Counted from the first letter of the stretch, positions 17,524-27,601 are shown. The stretch: 64,000 nt of DNA from Rhodococcus sp. B7740 (GCF_000954115.1 NZ_CP010797.1:4898001-4962000), one strand, 5' to 3'. Program-made: numbers and translations. Notes: generated from the sequence alone by a model not told the origin.

Positions 17524-18699
17524 GTGGGAGTCGAGGTTTCGGTCGAGGGATTGACCAAGTCTTTCGGGGTACAGAAGATCTGGCAGGACGTGACGTTGAC
17601 CCTGCCGAAGGGTGAGGTCAGTGCGCTCCTCGGTCCTTCCGGTACCGGCAAGTCGGTCTTCCTGAAGTCCTTGATCGGCCTCCTGCGTCCCGAACAGGGC
17701 AAGATATTCATCGACGGAACCGACATCCTGCAGTGCTCCTCCCGTGAGCTCTACGAGATCAGGAAGCTCTTCGGGGTGCTGTTCCAGGACGGCGCACTGT
17801 TCGGCTCGATGAACCTCTACGACAATGTCGCGTTCCCGCTCCGCGAGCACACGAAGAAGTCCGAGTCCGACATCCGCAAGATCGTCATGGAGAAGTTGGA
17901 ACTGACGGGTCTGCTCGGTGCCGAGGACAAGCTGCCCGGCGAGATCTCCGGCGGTATGCGTAAGCGCGCCGGTCTCGCCCGCGCTCTGGTTCTCGATCCC
18001 GAGATCATCCTGGTCGACGAGCCGGACTCCGGCCTCGATCCCGTTCGCACTACGTACATCTCGCAGACCCTGATCGACATCAACGCCGAGATCGACGCCA
18101 CGATCCTGATCGTGTCGCACAACATCAACCTCGCTCGGACGGTGCCCGACAACATCGGCATGCTCTTCCGTCGCCAGCTGGTCATGTTCGGCCCCCGCGA
18201 GGTGCTCCTGACGAGCGACGAGCCGGTAGTCAAGCAGTTCCTCAACGGAACGATGATCGGTCCGATCGGCATGTCGGAGGAGAAGGACGAGGCGCAGATG
18301 GCGCAGGAGCAGGCCATGGTCGACGCCGGCCATCACGCCGGCGGCGTCGACGACGTCGAAGGCATCGTGCCGCAGATGAAGGCCACTCCCGGAACTCCGG
18401 TGCGCGAAGCCGTCGGGCGTAGGCAGGAGCGCGTCCGCCAGATCATGCACACCCTGCCGCACAATGCCCAGGTTGCGATCCAGGAAAGCCTCGACACCAC
18501 CGACCCGGGTCAGCGTTACCCCGCGTATGCAGACCAGCAGCAGGGTTACGACCAGCAGGGATACGACCACCAGGGTTACGACCACCAGGGTTACGACCAC
18601 CAGGGTTACGACCAGCAGGGTTACGACCAGCAGAGTTACAGCGGGCAAGGTCATGATCAGCAGGGCTACCAAGCTCCAACACAAGGTCGGGGTCAATAG
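17524..18699 (+). CDS. mceG: Mce system ATP-binding protein MceG (Mkl)
   Basis: ABC ATPase that powers YrbE/Mce lipid importers from the cytoplasmic face. The 391-residue protein has Walker A GPSGTGKS, Q-loop FQDGALF, signature SGGMRKR, Walker B ILVDEPD and the switch His in VSHNIN. A C-terminal extension (about residues 245-391) is typical of MceG, but here it ends in eight 5-residue repeats of QGYD(Q/H) type. I start at GTG 17524, because GGAGG lies six bases upstream; the frame opens 12 bases earlier. It is followed five bases later by yrbEA, unlike mycobacteria, where mceG is unlinked to the mce operons. Confidence 0.92.
   Translation: MGVEVSVEGLTKSFGVQKIWQDVTLTLPKGEVSALLGPSGTGKSVFLKSLIGLLRPEQGKIFIDGTDILQCSSRELYEIRKLFGVLFQDGALFGSMNLYDNVAFPLREHTKKSESDIRKIVMEKLELTGLLGAEDKLPGEISGGMRKRAGLARALVLDPEIILVDEPDSGLDPVRTTYISQTLIDINAEIDATILIVSHNINLARTVPDNIGMLFRRQLVMFGPREVLLTSDEPVVKQFLNGTMIGPIGMSEEKDEAQMAQEQAMVDAGHHAGGVDDVEGIVPQMKATPGTPVREAVGRRQERVRQIMHTLPHNAQVAIQESLDTTDPGQRYPAYADQQQGYDQQGYDHQGYDHQGYDHQGYDQQGYDQQSYSGQGHDQQGYQAPTQGRGQ
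18541..18660 (+). repeat. 15-bp tandem repeat in mceG tail
   Basis: Eight adjacent units of the form CAGGGTTACGACCA(C/G) encode QGYDH or QGYDQ. The inner units are nearly identical and the last two have drifted. Such repeats can change copy number by slippage without breaking the frame. Confidence 0.9.
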
Positions 18700-18704
18700 C
18701 AGAC

Positions 18705-19499
18705 ATGGGGGGATCGAAGAAGTCCACGTTCGCTCCGGCGAGCGCCGCTCTGACACAAGCCGGCAATATCGTCGAACTGTTCGTCGAGGTGGTTCGCAAC
18801 ACCTTCCGTAGGCCGTTCCAGTTCCGCGAGTTCATCGAGCAGGCCTGGTTCATCGCCAGCGTCACGATTCTGCCGACGGCGCTCGTCGCCATTCCGTTCG
18901 GCGCGGTCGTGGCGCTGCAGACCGGATCGCTCATCAAGCAGCTTGGTGCCGAGTCGTTCACGGGTGCGGCCAGCGTGCTCGCGGTCATCCAGCAGGGCAG
19001 TCCGATCGTGACCGCACTGCTGGTGGCCGGCGCTGCCGGTTCTGCTGTGACTGCAGACCTCGGCTCGCGCACCATCCGCGAGGAGATCGACGCCATGCGA
19101 GTGCTGGGTATCGACCCGGTACATCGTCTCGTCGTTCCCCGAGTGCTCGCGATGATCCTCGTCGCACTTTTGCTCAACGGCCTGGTCTCGGTCGTCGGCA
19201 TCGCCGGCGGTTACTTCTTCAACGTGATCCTTCAGGGCGGCACCCCCGGTGCATATCTGGCGTCGTTCTCGTTTTTGGCCCAGCTGCCGGATCTGTATGT
19301 CGCCGAGGCGAAAGCAGCAATCTTCGGACTCATCGCGGGCATCATCGCCTCCTACAAGGGCCTCAATCCCAACCCCGGACCCAAGGGCGTCGGCGAGGCA
19401 GTGAACCAGACGGTTGTCATCACGTTCCTGCTGCTCTTCTTCGCCAACCTCATCCTGACCCTGGTCTATCTCCAGGTCGTCCCAGCGAAGGGAGCGTAA
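18705..19499 (+). CDS. yrbEA: YrbEA/MlaE-type permease of the Mce system
   Basis: Inner-membrane permease, one of the two subunits that pair with MceG to move lipid delivered by the Mce tunnel. The 264-residue protein has about five membrane segments and the MlaE-family core, including the conserved stretch GSAVTADLGSRTIREEIDAM and the segment LVVPRVLAMIL. ATG 18705 lies five bases after mceG, and yrbEB starts five bases after its stop. Confidence 0.92.
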   Translation: MGGSKKSTFAPASAALTQAGNIVELFVEVVRNTFRRPFQFREFIEQAWFIASVTILPTALVAIPFGAVVALQTGSLIKQLGAESFTGAASVLAVIQQGSPIVTALLVAGAAGSAVTADLGSRTIREEIDAMRVLGIDPVHRLVVPRVLAMILVALLLNGLVSVVGIAGGYFFNVILQGGTPGAYLASFSFLAQLPDLYVAEAKAAIFGLIAGIIASYKGLNPNPGPKGVGEAVNQTVVITFLLLFFANLILTLVYLQVVPAKGA

Positions 19500-19504
19500 C
19501 CGCG

Positions 19505-20365
19505 ATGACGATCGCACGAGGTCGCGGTGACCGCACGCTGATGCGCGTCAAGCGCGTCGGCAACGCCCCGCTCAACGTGCTCGACCGCGCAGGCGAGCAA
19601 ATGTCGTTCTACCTGCGGGCCATCGGGTGGATTCCCAAGACCGCAGTGCATTACAAGAAGGAGGTGCTCCGCCTGCTGGCGGAGGTCACCTTCGGCAGCG
19701 GTGCGCTCGCCGTCATCGGTGGGACCATCGGCGTGATCGTGATGATGTCCGGCTTCACCGGCATCGTCGTCGGTCTACAGGGCTATGCAGCCCTCGAACA
19801 GCTCGGTAGCTCCGTGCTCACCGGATTCCTGTCCGCGTACGTCAACACCCGTGAGATCGCGCCGATTGTCGCAGGACTGGCACTCTCGGCCACCGTCGGC
19901 TGTGGTTTCACCGCCCAGCTCGGTGCCATGCGAATCTCCGAGGAGATCGACGCGCTCGAGGTGATGGCCGTACCCAGCGTGCCGTTCCTCGTGACCACCC
20001 GCATGATCGCAGGCTTCGTGGCCGTCATCCCGCTGTACATCGTCGGGCTGTTGGCGTCGTACGTCGCATCCCGAGGGATCAGCACCATTTTCAACGGGCA
20101 GTCCACGGGGTCCTACGACCACTACTTCAACCTCTTCCTACCTCCGGAAGACGTGTTGTATTCGTTCTTGAAGGTGCTGATATTCGCCTTCGTCCTGATC
20201 ATGATCCACTGCTATTACGGCTACCACGCCTCTGGCGGACCTGCCGGTGTCGGCGTCGCAGTGGGCCGTGCCGTTCGTACCGCGATCGTCACGATCGCCG
20301 TACTGGACTTCTTCTTGAGCCTCGCCATCTGGGGCACGACCACCACAGTGAGGGTTGCGGGATGA
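19505..20365 (+). CDS. yrbEB: YrbEB/MlaE-type permease of the Mce system
   Basis: Second permease subunit of the lipid importer. It is 286 residues with about five or six membrane segments; the conserved MlaE segment reads GCGFTAQLGAMRISEEIDAL, matching that of YrbEA, as expected for a heterodimer. The stop overlaps mceA (ATGA), so its translation is coupled to the first Mce protein. Confidence 0.92.
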   Translation: MTIARGRGDRTLMRVKRVGNAPLNVLDRAGEQMSFYLRAIGWIPKTAVHYKKEVLRLLAEVTFGSGALAVIGGTIGVIVMMSGFTGIVVGLQGYAALEQLGSSVLTGFLSAYVNTREIAPIVAGLALSATVGCGFTAQLGAMRISEEIDALEVMAVPSVPFLVTTRMIAGFVAVIPLYIVGLLASYVASRGISTIFNGQSTGSYDHYFNLFLPPEDVLYSFLKVLIFAFVLIMIHCYYGYHASGGPAGVGVAVGRAVRTAIVTIAVLDFFLSLAIWGTTTTVRVAG

Positions 20366-21717
20366 TCGACTCGCCGTCGCGACTGAAGCGAGTACTCCTC
20401 GGTTTGGCGTTCTTCCTGGTGCTCATCCTGTTCCTGGGGTGGAGCATCACGTCCTACAACAAGACGTTCAAAGATGTGGTGAAAGTCAGCCTCGAAACCG
20501 ACTCGGTCGGCAACGCGCTGCCGATGAACGCGGATGTCAAGGTGCGCGGAATGATCGTCGGCGAGGTGCGCTCGGCGTCCACCGTCGACGGCGTCGTGAC
20601 CTCGCAGCTCGCCATCGATCCGGACAAGGCACCGCTGATTCCGTCGAACGTGACGGCACGGTTGCTTCCCAAGACACTGTTCGGTGAGCGCTACGTCTCG
20701 TTGATCGTGCCCGAGAACGATGCGGCGTCGCCGATCTCCGAGGGCACGGTCCTCAAACAGGACACCAGCGGAAACGCCATCGAGGTCGGGCAGTTGCTCG
20801 ACGGCTTGCTTCCACTGCTGCAGGCGATTCCGCCACAGGATCTGGCGAACACCCTCGGGTCGTTGGCGCAGGGCCTCAGCGGGCGCGGTGAGCAACTGGG
20901 CCAGACCATCGACAACCTGACGAACATCGTGTCGGGTCTGAACACGGAGTTGCCGAACATCCAGCAGACGTTGGTCGGGCTGGCCGACTTCTCGCAGACC
21001 TACGCAGACGCGGCACCGGACTTGGTCTCGGCGCTGGACAACTTGCGGACGACGGGCAACACCGTGGTCGAGCGGCAGTCCAGCCTCGACACGCTGTACG
21101 GCTCCCTGACCTCGGCGTCGTACACCACTGCGGACTTTCTACAGACCAACTCCGAGAACCTGATCGGATTGGCCGCGAACTCTCGGGAAGCGCTCGAGCT
21201 GCTGGCCGAGTTCTCCCCGACGTTCGGCTGCACGTTCACTTATTTCGCCGAAGGTGCCAGGCGCGGAAAAGTCGTACTCGGTGAGGGCGACGAGTACCCC
21301 GGCATCAACGTCTCCGCACCGTTCGTCAACCCGAAGGGTCGTTACTTGCCGAACCAGGACGAGCCGCGCTTGTTCGACGATCGCGGAGCCACCTGTTTCG
21401 AGCCCGCGGCGCCGGGGGAGTTCTTCCCGCAGTATCCGGGAGGCTCGATCAACGACGGTTCCTACCAGGTGCCGACCCGGAACCCGGGCCCGCAGGTGAT
21501 CGAAGGACAGGGACCACCGAAGTCTGCCCAGAGTTCCATCGTTCCCGCCGTCTCCGCATCCGCGCAGCCGGCGAGCTACGAGGGCTCCGACTTCGAGCGC
21601 GACACTCTGGCCGTGATCTACGGACAGGCGAGTGGTGTTGCACCGGACAGTATTCCGTCGTGGGCGGCCGCTATCGGCGCACCGGCACTGAGAGGAGTGG
21701 AGGTGACCGTGCCATGA
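20362..21717 (+). CDS. mceA: MCE family protein MceA
   Basis: First of six Mce proteins that form the periplasmic lipid-transfer tunnel. The 451-residue protein has an N-terminal membrane anchor (about residues 9-30), one MCE domain (about 38-115, with VKVRGMIVGEVRSAS), a long helical region rich in Gln, Asn and Thr, and a polar C-terminal tail. The start overlaps yrbEB and the end overlaps mceB, both as ATGA. The transported substrate (mycolic acid, fatty acid or sterol) cannot be told from the sequence. Confidence 0.92.
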   Translation: MIDSPSRLKRVLLGLAFFLVLILFLGWSITSYNKTFKDVVKVSLETDSVGNALPMNADVKVRGMIVGEVRSASTVDGVVTSQLAIDPDKAPLIPSNVTARLLPKTLFGERYVSLIVPENDAASPISEGTVLKQDTSGNAIEVGQLLDGLLPLLQAIPPQDLANTLGSLAQGLSGRGEQLGQTIDNLTNIVSGLNTELPNIQQTLVGLADFSQTYADAAPDLVSALDNLRTTGNTVVERQSSLDTLYGSLTSASYTTADFLQTNSENLIGLAANSREALELLAEFSPTFGCTFTYFAEGARRGKVVLGEGDEYPGINVSAPFVNPKGRYLPNQDEPRLFDDRGATCFEPAAPGEFFPQYPGGSINDGSYQVPTRNPGPQVIEGQGPPKSAQSSIVPAVSASAQPASYEGSDFERDTLAVIYGQASGVAPDSIPSWAAAIGAPALRGVEVTVP

Positions 21718-22781
21718 GAGGCCTTCTCGCGCCGATCATCAAGTTGGTCGTGTTCGCCGTGATTACGATCATTGCTACGGCCACCCTTGCCTTCACCATC
21801 GCCAATTCCAGCGGCGGCGGCGGCACCAAGTTCTCGGCTGTGTTCACGGACGTCACGTCTCTCAACGAGGGCGACGAGATTCGTATCGCGGGCGTTCGTG
21901 TCGGCCAGGTCGACAAGATCGAGATCGCCAACGAGCGCGAAGCCAAGGTGGACTTCACTCTGAGCAGTCGTGATTGGCTCCCGGCCAGTTCGACGGCGAC
22001 CATCCGATTCCGGAACCTGGTGGGCCAGCGCTACATCGCCATCGAGCAGGGTTCGGGAGATCAGGGTCGGAAGATCACCGACGGTGCCACCATTCCGTTG
22101 GAGCGGACCAAGCCTGCGGTGAACCTGACCACGCTCTTCGACGGCTTCCGCCCGCTGTTCACCACGCTCAGCTCCGATGACGTCAACAAGCTGTCGTACC
22201 AGATCATTCAGGTGTTCCAGGGGGAGTCGGGCACCATCAACGAACTGGTCACCAATACGGCGACCCTGACCAACACCGTCGCCGACAAGGATCAGGTCAT
22301 CGGGCAGGTCATCACCAATCTGAACAACGTGTTGGAGACGGTGAACCAGAACGACGGGCAGCTCGACAGCCTGATCGTCAACACGCAGCAGCTCGTCTCG
22401 GGCCTGTCGGCCGACCGTGGTGTCGTCGGCTCCGCCGTGACGTCGCTCGCCGGCCTGACCAACGCGACCGCCGACCTGCTCGAGCCGACCAGGCCGTCGA
22501 TCCAGGGTTCGGTGACTGCGTTGAACACGTTGGCCGAGACAGTCAACCGACGAAGCGACGACGTGGACACGGTCCTCGGAATTCTGCCCGTCAAACTCGA
22601 GAAGCTCATTCGCACGGCCCAGCAGGGATCCTGGTTCACCTTCTATCTGTGCGGTATCGACATCGTCGCCGGACCGGGTAGTTCGCCGAATCTGAATCTG
22701 CCGACCGGGCTGCCGACCGTCAACCAGCCGCTGTACACGAACTCCGCAGCGCGTTGCAAAGCTGGGGGGATCAAGCAATGA
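21714..22781 (+). CDS. mceB: MCE family protein MceB
   Basis: Second tunnel subunit, 355 residues: N-terminal membrane anchor (about 6-28), MCE domain with IRIAGVRVGQVDKIEI (about residues 60-75), helical region, and a short C-terminal domain with two conserved cysteines (LCGID and ARCKAGG). ATG 21714 is chosen over upstream starts because it gives the ATGA overlap with mceA and a clean membrane anchor; the end overlaps mceC likewise. Confidence 0.92.
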   Translation: MRGLLAPIIKLVVFAVITIIATATLAFTIANSSGGGGTKFSAVFTDVTSLNEGDEIRIAGVRVGQVDKIEIANEREAKVDFTLSSRDWLPASSTATIRFRNLVGQRYIAIEQGSGDQGRKITDGATIPLERTKPAVNLTTLFDGFRPLFTTLSSDDVNKLSYQIIQVFQGESGTINELVTNTATLTNTVADKDQVIGQVITNLNNVLETVNQNDGQLDSLIVNTQQLVSGLSADRGVVGSAVTSLAGLTNATADLLEPTRPSIQGSVTALNTLAETVNRRSDDVDTVLGILPVKLEKLIRTAQQGSWFTFYLCGIDIVAGPGSSPNLNLPTGLPTVNQPLYTNSAARCKAGGIKQ

Positions 22782-23776
22782 CATCTCGTCGTAGTCCGGC
22801 CACCATCGGTGCGCTAGGTATCGCAATCATCCTGCTCGCCACGATGTCGGTCTTCTTTCTCGACCGGCTCCCGATCATCGGTGCGGGTTCGGTGTACACC
22901 GCCGAGTTCAGCGAGGCAGCAGGGCTCAAGCCGCCCAACGAAGTGCGCATCGCGGGCGTCAAGGTCGGCAAGGTCACCGATGTGCGTCTCGAAGGCGACC
23001 GGGTGCTCGTGGACTTCACGGTCAAGGACGCCTGGGTCGGCAACGAGTCGCGAGCGGCCATCGCCATCAAGACTGTGCTGGGGCAGAAATATCTGGCGCT
23101 CGACCCGAGCGGTCCGGAGACGTTGAGCCCCAAGGACCCGATTCCGCTCGAGCGCACCACGTCCCCGTACGACGTGATCGACGCGTTCTCCGCTGCGGCC
23201 TCGACCATCAGCGACATCGACACCGATCAGCTGGCGACGAGCATGCGGACCCTGTCCGAGGCGTTCTCCGAGACGCCTGCGAACATCCGTGCCTCGCTCG
23301 ACGGTGTGACTCGGTTATCGCAGACCGTGGCCAGCCGTGACGAGGAACTGAAGAAGCTGTTCGAGGCCACCGGCGAGACCTCGAAGGTGCTGGCCGACCG
23401 CAACGAGCAGTTCAACCAACTGATCACCGACGCGGGCCCGCTTCTCGAAGAGCTCAACAATCGGCAGCAGGCCATCTCGCAGCTGCTCACCGGCACTCAG
23501 CGAGTGTCGCAAGAGCTGACCGGCCTGGTTCGCGACAACGAGGCCACCATCAACCCGATGTTGCAGCAGCTCAACGGCACCATCGAGATCCTGCAGCGCA
23601 ACAACGACAACCTCGACCGTGCGCTGAAGCTGTACGAACCGTTCATTCGGCTGTACACGAACCTGACCGGCAACGGCCGGTGGATAGACATCACGCTGGC
23701 AAACCTCACACCGCCCGGAGTTCCGTTGATACCTGGTTACCGCCAGCCCTCGCTCGATACGTTGGCGGGGAACTGA
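22778..23776 (+). CDS. mceC: MCE family protein MceC
   Basis: Third tunnel subunit, 332 residues: membrane anchor (about 12-30), MCE domain with VRIAGVKVGKVTDVRLEG, then a long helical region and a short tail. It is coupled to mceB by an ATGA overlap and to mceD by TGATG. Mce C members usually have longer Pro-rich tails in mycobacteria; this one ends soon after the helical part. Confidence 0.9.
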   Translation: MTSRRSPATIGALGIAIILLATMSVFFLDRLPIIGAGSVYTAEFSEAAGLKPPNEVRIAGVKVGKVTDVRLEGDRVLVDFTVKDAWVGNESRAAIAIKTVLGQKYLALDPSGPETLSPKDPIPLERTTSPYDVIDAFSAAASTISDIDTDQLATSMRTLSEAFSETPANIRASLDGVTRLSQTVASRDEELKKLFEATGETSKVLADRNEQFNQLITDAGPLLEELNNRQQAISQLLTGTQRVSQELTGLVRDNEATINPMLQQLNGTIEILQRNNDNLDRALKLYEPFIRLYTNLTGNGRWIDITLANLTPPGVPLIPGYRQPSLDTLAGN

Positions 23777-25059
23777 TGACAGACACGCAGACAGCACCGA
23801 GAAGCAAGAACAAGCTCGCGCTGATCGCCGTCGTCGTGACCGTGGCGCTCGTCCTCGCGGTCGCCGGCTGGTGGCTGTTCACCAGGGCCGGAACGACCAA
23901 GATCACCGCCTACTTCGACAAGTCGATCGGCATCTATTCCGGCTCGGAGGTGCGCGTGCTTGGCGTCAAGGTCGGTACGGTCGACTCCGTGACGCCGCAA
24001 GGCGAAGACGTGGAGGTCGTCCTCCGCGTCGACCGTGGGGTCGACATTCCTGTGGACGCAAAGGCCGTGCAGGTCACCCCGTCGCTCGTCGCCGACCGCT
24101 ACGTCCAGGTTTCACCCGCCTACACCGGCGGCGACACCATGGCCGACGGCGCGACGATCGGTCGCGATCGCACCGCAACCCCCGTCGAGGTCGACGAGCT
24201 GTACAAGTCCATCGACGACCTGTCCACCGCCCTCGGTCCGGACGGCGCGAACAAGGACGGCGCTCTCACAGATCTGGTCAACACCGGTGCAGCCAACCTC
24301 GACGGCAACGGTGAAGCGTTGGGCAACAGCATCACCCAGCTCTCGGCCGCCGGTCGAACGTTGAGTGACTCGCGCACCGACGTGTTCGACACGATCAAGA
24401 ACCTGCAGACGTTCGTCAGCGCCTTGGCCGTCAACGATCAGCAGGTACGCAACTTCAACACCCAGTTGGCCGACCTGACCGGTTTCCTGTCGGGGCAGCG
24501 AGAGGACCTCGGAGCTGCACTCCAACAGCTGTCGGTCTCGCTCGGCGACGTGGCGACGTTCGTCGCGGACAACCGGACCCAACTGACCGATGCCGCGAAC
24601 GGTCTCACGGTTCCGACGCAGACACTCGCCGACAACCGCGAGCAGCTGGTGCAAACGCTCACGTTGCTGCCGCTGGCCATCAGCAACCTGGTAAACGCCT
24701 ACGACGCCGAGTCGGGAACGCTCGCCACGCGCGCCAATCTCCAGAACGAGACCCAGGATCCGCTCGGCACCCTGTGTCAGCTCATCGATCTCGGAAAGCT
24801 GGTTCCCGGTGATCCGCGCTTCGAAGCACTCGGTGCGCAGATTCAGCCGATCATCGATCAGTGCTCCAACATCACCACGATGATCCAGGCCCCGATCAAA
24901 GACCAGAACCGGATCGTGCTGCCGTTCGGCGTTCTCACCAACGACATCGAGCAGAACGTGTCCGTGCCGGGCACCGTGCCTGGCGTCGTCTCGCCCAGGC
25001 TCGGAAACAGCTCGATGCCCGGACTGGAGCAGTCGTACATCGGAGGTGGGGGACAGTGA
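23776..25059 (+). CDS. mceD: MCE family protein MceD
   Basis: Fourth tunnel subunit, 427 residues: short cytoplasmic start, membrane anchor (about 16-36), MCE domain with VRVLGVKVGTVDSVTPQG, extended helical region and a C-terminal part with a conserved cysteine (IIDQCSN). ATG 23776 overlaps the mceC stop, and its own stop overlaps mceE as GTGA. Confidence 0.9.
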   Translation: MTDTQTAPRSKNKLALIAVVVTVALVLAVAGWWLFTRAGTTKITAYFDKSIGIYSGSEVRVLGVKVGTVDSVTPQGEDVEVVLRVDRGVDIPVDAKAVQVTPSLVADRYVQVSPAYTGGDTMADGATIGRDRTATPVEVDELYKSIDDLSTALGPDGANKDGALTDLVNTGAANLDGNGEALGNSITQLSAAGRTLSDSRTDVFDTIKNLQTFVSALAVNDQQVRNFNTQLADLTGFLSGQREDLGAALQQLSVSLGDVATFVADNRTQLTDAANGLTVPTQTLADNREQLVQTLTLLPLAISNLVNAYDAESGTLATRANLQNETQDPLGTLCQLIDLGKLVPGDPRFEALGAQIQPIIDQCSNITTMIQAPIKDQNRIVLPFGVLTNDIEQNVSVPGTVPGVVSPRLGNSSMPGLEQSYIGGGGQ

Positions 25060-26357
25060 GAGCCTCTGTGAATCGGAATCGAGCTCGAGTGAAGCGTTCT
25101 TTGGTGGTCGGAGCCGGTGCGTGCGTGGTGGCGCTGTCGGCCGGAGCATGCTCGTCGGCCGGCATCTACGCGATACCGCTGCCCGGCGGTGCCGACGTCG
25201 GTGAGAACCCGTTGAACCTGACGGTGCAGTTCGACGACGTACTGGACCTCGTCCCGCAGTCGACCGTGAAGGTCGACGGCGTCTCGGTCGGCCGCGTCGA
25301 CTCGATAACGGTCCCGAACGACGGCTGGACCGCCGACGTCAACGTCATCTTGAATTCCGACGTCGACCTTCCGGCCAACGCGATCGCATCGGTGCAACAG
25401 ACCAACCTGTTGGGCGAGAAGTTCGTGCAGCTCTCGGCACCTCCTGGCGACGAGGAAGCAGCGCGTCTGCAGGACGGGGCCACGATCCCGCTCGATCGCA
25501 CCCGCCATGCCACCGATATCGAACAGGTACTCGGTGCGCTCTCGCTGCTGCTCAACGGCGGCGGTGTCGGGCAGCTCTCGCCGATCGTCAAGGAACTGAG
25601 CACGGCGTTCGACGGTCGCGAAGGCAGAACCAAAGAGCTTCTGCAGCAAGCGAACACCCTCATCGACGGCCTCAACCAGCAGCGTGACGACATCACCCGC
25701 GCCATCGACGGGCTGGACACTCTCAGCGGCCGCGTCAACACGCAGACCGACAAGATCGACGCAGTGCTGAAGGATCTGCCGATCGCCACCGAGGTTCTCG
25801 AGCAGCAGCGCCCGCAGCTGACCGAGATGCTCGGAGCGCTCGACCGTCTCGGAGCCGTCGGCACCGACGTGATCGACCGTTCCAAGGACGATCTCATCGC
25901 GGACCTGCGGGCACTACGCCCCACGCTCCAGGCCCTGGCCGATTCGGCGGACGACGTGGTGAGCTCGCTCGCGGTGATCCCCACCCTGCCGTTCGCGGAC
26001 GGCACCGAGAAAATCATCGAGGGCAACTCGGCGAACCTGTTCCTTTCGCTCGACCTGTCGATCGGAACTGCGTTGCGCAACTTCGGCGTCGGGGAGGGCG
26101 ATCCGGTCTACATCCAGCCCAAGTACGGCAACACGCTGCCCGTCGTCGACCCGTCGAATCCGTACTACAACGGCAACGGACCGCGCCCGGGTTGGCCGAC
26201 GATCTCGCTGCTGCCGTTGCCGCCGATCATCCCGTCACCGGTTCCCGGTCCGGGTGCACCTGCGAACGAGCAGGCAGCGGCGGCCGCCGCGCCCGCACCG
26301 GCCGATCCGTTCGCACCGTTGAACGATCTGCTCGAGCGATTCGGAGTTGGACAGTGA
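25056..26357 (+). CDS. mceE: MCE family lipoprotein MceE
   Basis: Fifth tunnel subunit and the one that is usually a lipoprotein (LprK type). The 433-residue protein begins with a basic stretch, a hydrophobic core (VVGAGACVVALSAG) and ACSS, a near-lipobox with the acylated Cys at about residue 32. An MCE domain follows (VKVDGVSVGRVDSITV), then the helical region and a Pro/Ala-rich C terminus. GTG 25056 overlaps the mceD stop; a second GTG at 25068 is possible. Confidence 0.9.
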   Translation: MRASVNRNRARVKRSLVVGAGACVVALSAGACSSAGIYAIPLPGGADVGENPLNLTVQFDDVLDLVPQSTVKVDGVSVGRVDSITVPNDGWTADVNVILNSDVDLPANAIASVQQTNLLGEKFVQLSAPPGDEEAARLQDGATIPLDRTRHATDIEQVLGALSLLLNGGGVGQLSPIVKELSTAFDGREGRTKELLQQANTLIDGLNQQRDDITRAIDGLDTLSGRVNTQTDKIDAVLKDLPIATEVLEQQRPQLTEMLGALDRLGAVGTDVIDRSKDDLIADLRALRPTLQALADSADDVVSSLAVIPTLPFADGTEKIIEGNSANLFLSLDLSIGTALRNFGVGEGDPVYIQPKYGNTLPVVDPSNPYYNGNGPRPGWPTISLLPLPPIIPSPVPGPGAPANEQAAAAAAPAPADPFAPLNDLLERFGVGQ

Positions 26358-27601
26358 GATCGAGACTGGTTCGCATTCAATTGGTCCTCTTCGTCGTGGT
26401 CGCCGTAGTGGGGTCGGTCTATGTCGGTGCCAAGTACGTGCGACTTGACAACATGCTCGGCTTCGGGCAGTACCAGGTCGATCTGAACCTCGCCGATTCC
26501 GGTGGCATCTTCTCCAACGCCGAGGTCACCTACCGAGGTGTCCCGGTGGGAACCGTCGGAGATCTGGAACTGACGGAAGACGGGATCCGAGTCGCGCTCA
26601 TGCTCGACGACGGCGGCCCGGACATCCCTGCCGACACCAAGGCCGTCGTGGCCAACAGGTCGGCCATCGGTGAGCAGTACGTCGACCTGCAACCCGAGAC
26701 CGACCAGGGCCCGTTCCTGGTCGACGGTTCGCAGATCGCGGAGGCCGACACCACCACACCCGTGCCGGTGGAACAGGTTCTCGCCAACACGAACACGCTG
26801 GTTCGGTCGGTACCGCTGGATACGTTGACGCGAGTCGTCAACGAGCTCGGTGTGGCGTTCGACGGAAAGGGCACGGATCTTGCGTCTCTCGTCGATTCGC
26901 TCGGGAACATCTCGGAGGCAGGCAACGAGGCGCTGCCGCAGACGCTCGCGCTGGTGCGCGACGCGGTGCCGGTGCTGAACACGCAGTCCGAGCAGTCGGA
27001 TCTGATTCGGCAGTTCAGCACCAGCTTGGATGAGGTGACGGCTCAGCTGAAGTCCAGCGATCCGGACATCCGTCGCCTGATCGACACCGGCACAGCGGCG
27101 GGCGATCAGCTCGGTGGTCTCATCACCGATGCCGGTCCGGCTCTGACGACCGATATCAACAACCTGGCACTTGTTGCTGCGCAGGCCGAACCCCGGTACT
27201 TCGCGCTTCGTCCGTTCCTGACGTTCCTGCCTGCCCTCGGTGCCGGCATCTCCACCATCGTCCCGGACGACGGCACGATCCATCAGGGCCTGTTGCTCGA
27301 GACCAACAACCCGCCCCCGTGCACGGTGGGCTACGAGGGCAGCCAGGCGATCCTCGACGAGGAGAAGCGCAAGAACCCGAACTTCGATCCGACTCGGGAG
27401 AATTACCCGCTGAACCTCGACGCGAACTGCGCCACACCTCAGGGCAGCGTGACGGGCGTTCGTAGTGCGAACCGCATCGTGTTCGCCGATCCGGATGTGC
27501 CGCAGCCGTGGGACCTCAAGCCCAAGGTCGATCCCGAGAAGTTGAACCTCAACCCGATCGCCACCCAGTTGGCACCGCTGATCGGCGTCACGCCGAAGTA
27601 G
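26354..27601 (+). CDS. mceF: MCE family protein MceF
   Basis: Sixth and last tunnel subunit, 415 residues: N-terminal membrane anchor (about 5-24), MCE domain with VTYRGVPVGTVGDLELTE, helical region, and a C-terminal domain with paired cysteines (PPPCTVGYEG and NCATPQ). GTG 26354 overlaps the mceE stop (GTGA). The Mce-associated gene starts 84 bases after its end. Confidence 0.9.
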   Translation: MRSRLVRIQLVLFVVVAVVGSVYVGAKYVRLDNMLGFGQYQVDLNLADSGGIFSNAEVTYRGVPVGTVGDLELTEDGIRVALMLDDGGPDIPADTKAVVANRSAIGEQYVDLQPETDQGPFLVDGSQIAEADTTTPVPVEQVLANTNTLVRSVPLDTLTRVVNELGVAFDGKGTDLASLVDSLGNISEAGNEALPQTLALVRDAVPVLNTQSEQSDLIRQFSTSLDEVTAQLKSSDPDIRRLIDTGTAAGDQLGGLITDAGPALTTDINNLALVAAQAEPRYFALRPFLTFLPALGAGISTIVPDDGTIHQGLLLETNNPPPCTVGYEGSQAILDEEKRKNPNFDPTRENYPLNLDANCATPQGSVTGVRSANRIVFADPDVPQPWDLKPKVDPEKLNLNPIATQLAPLIGVTPK

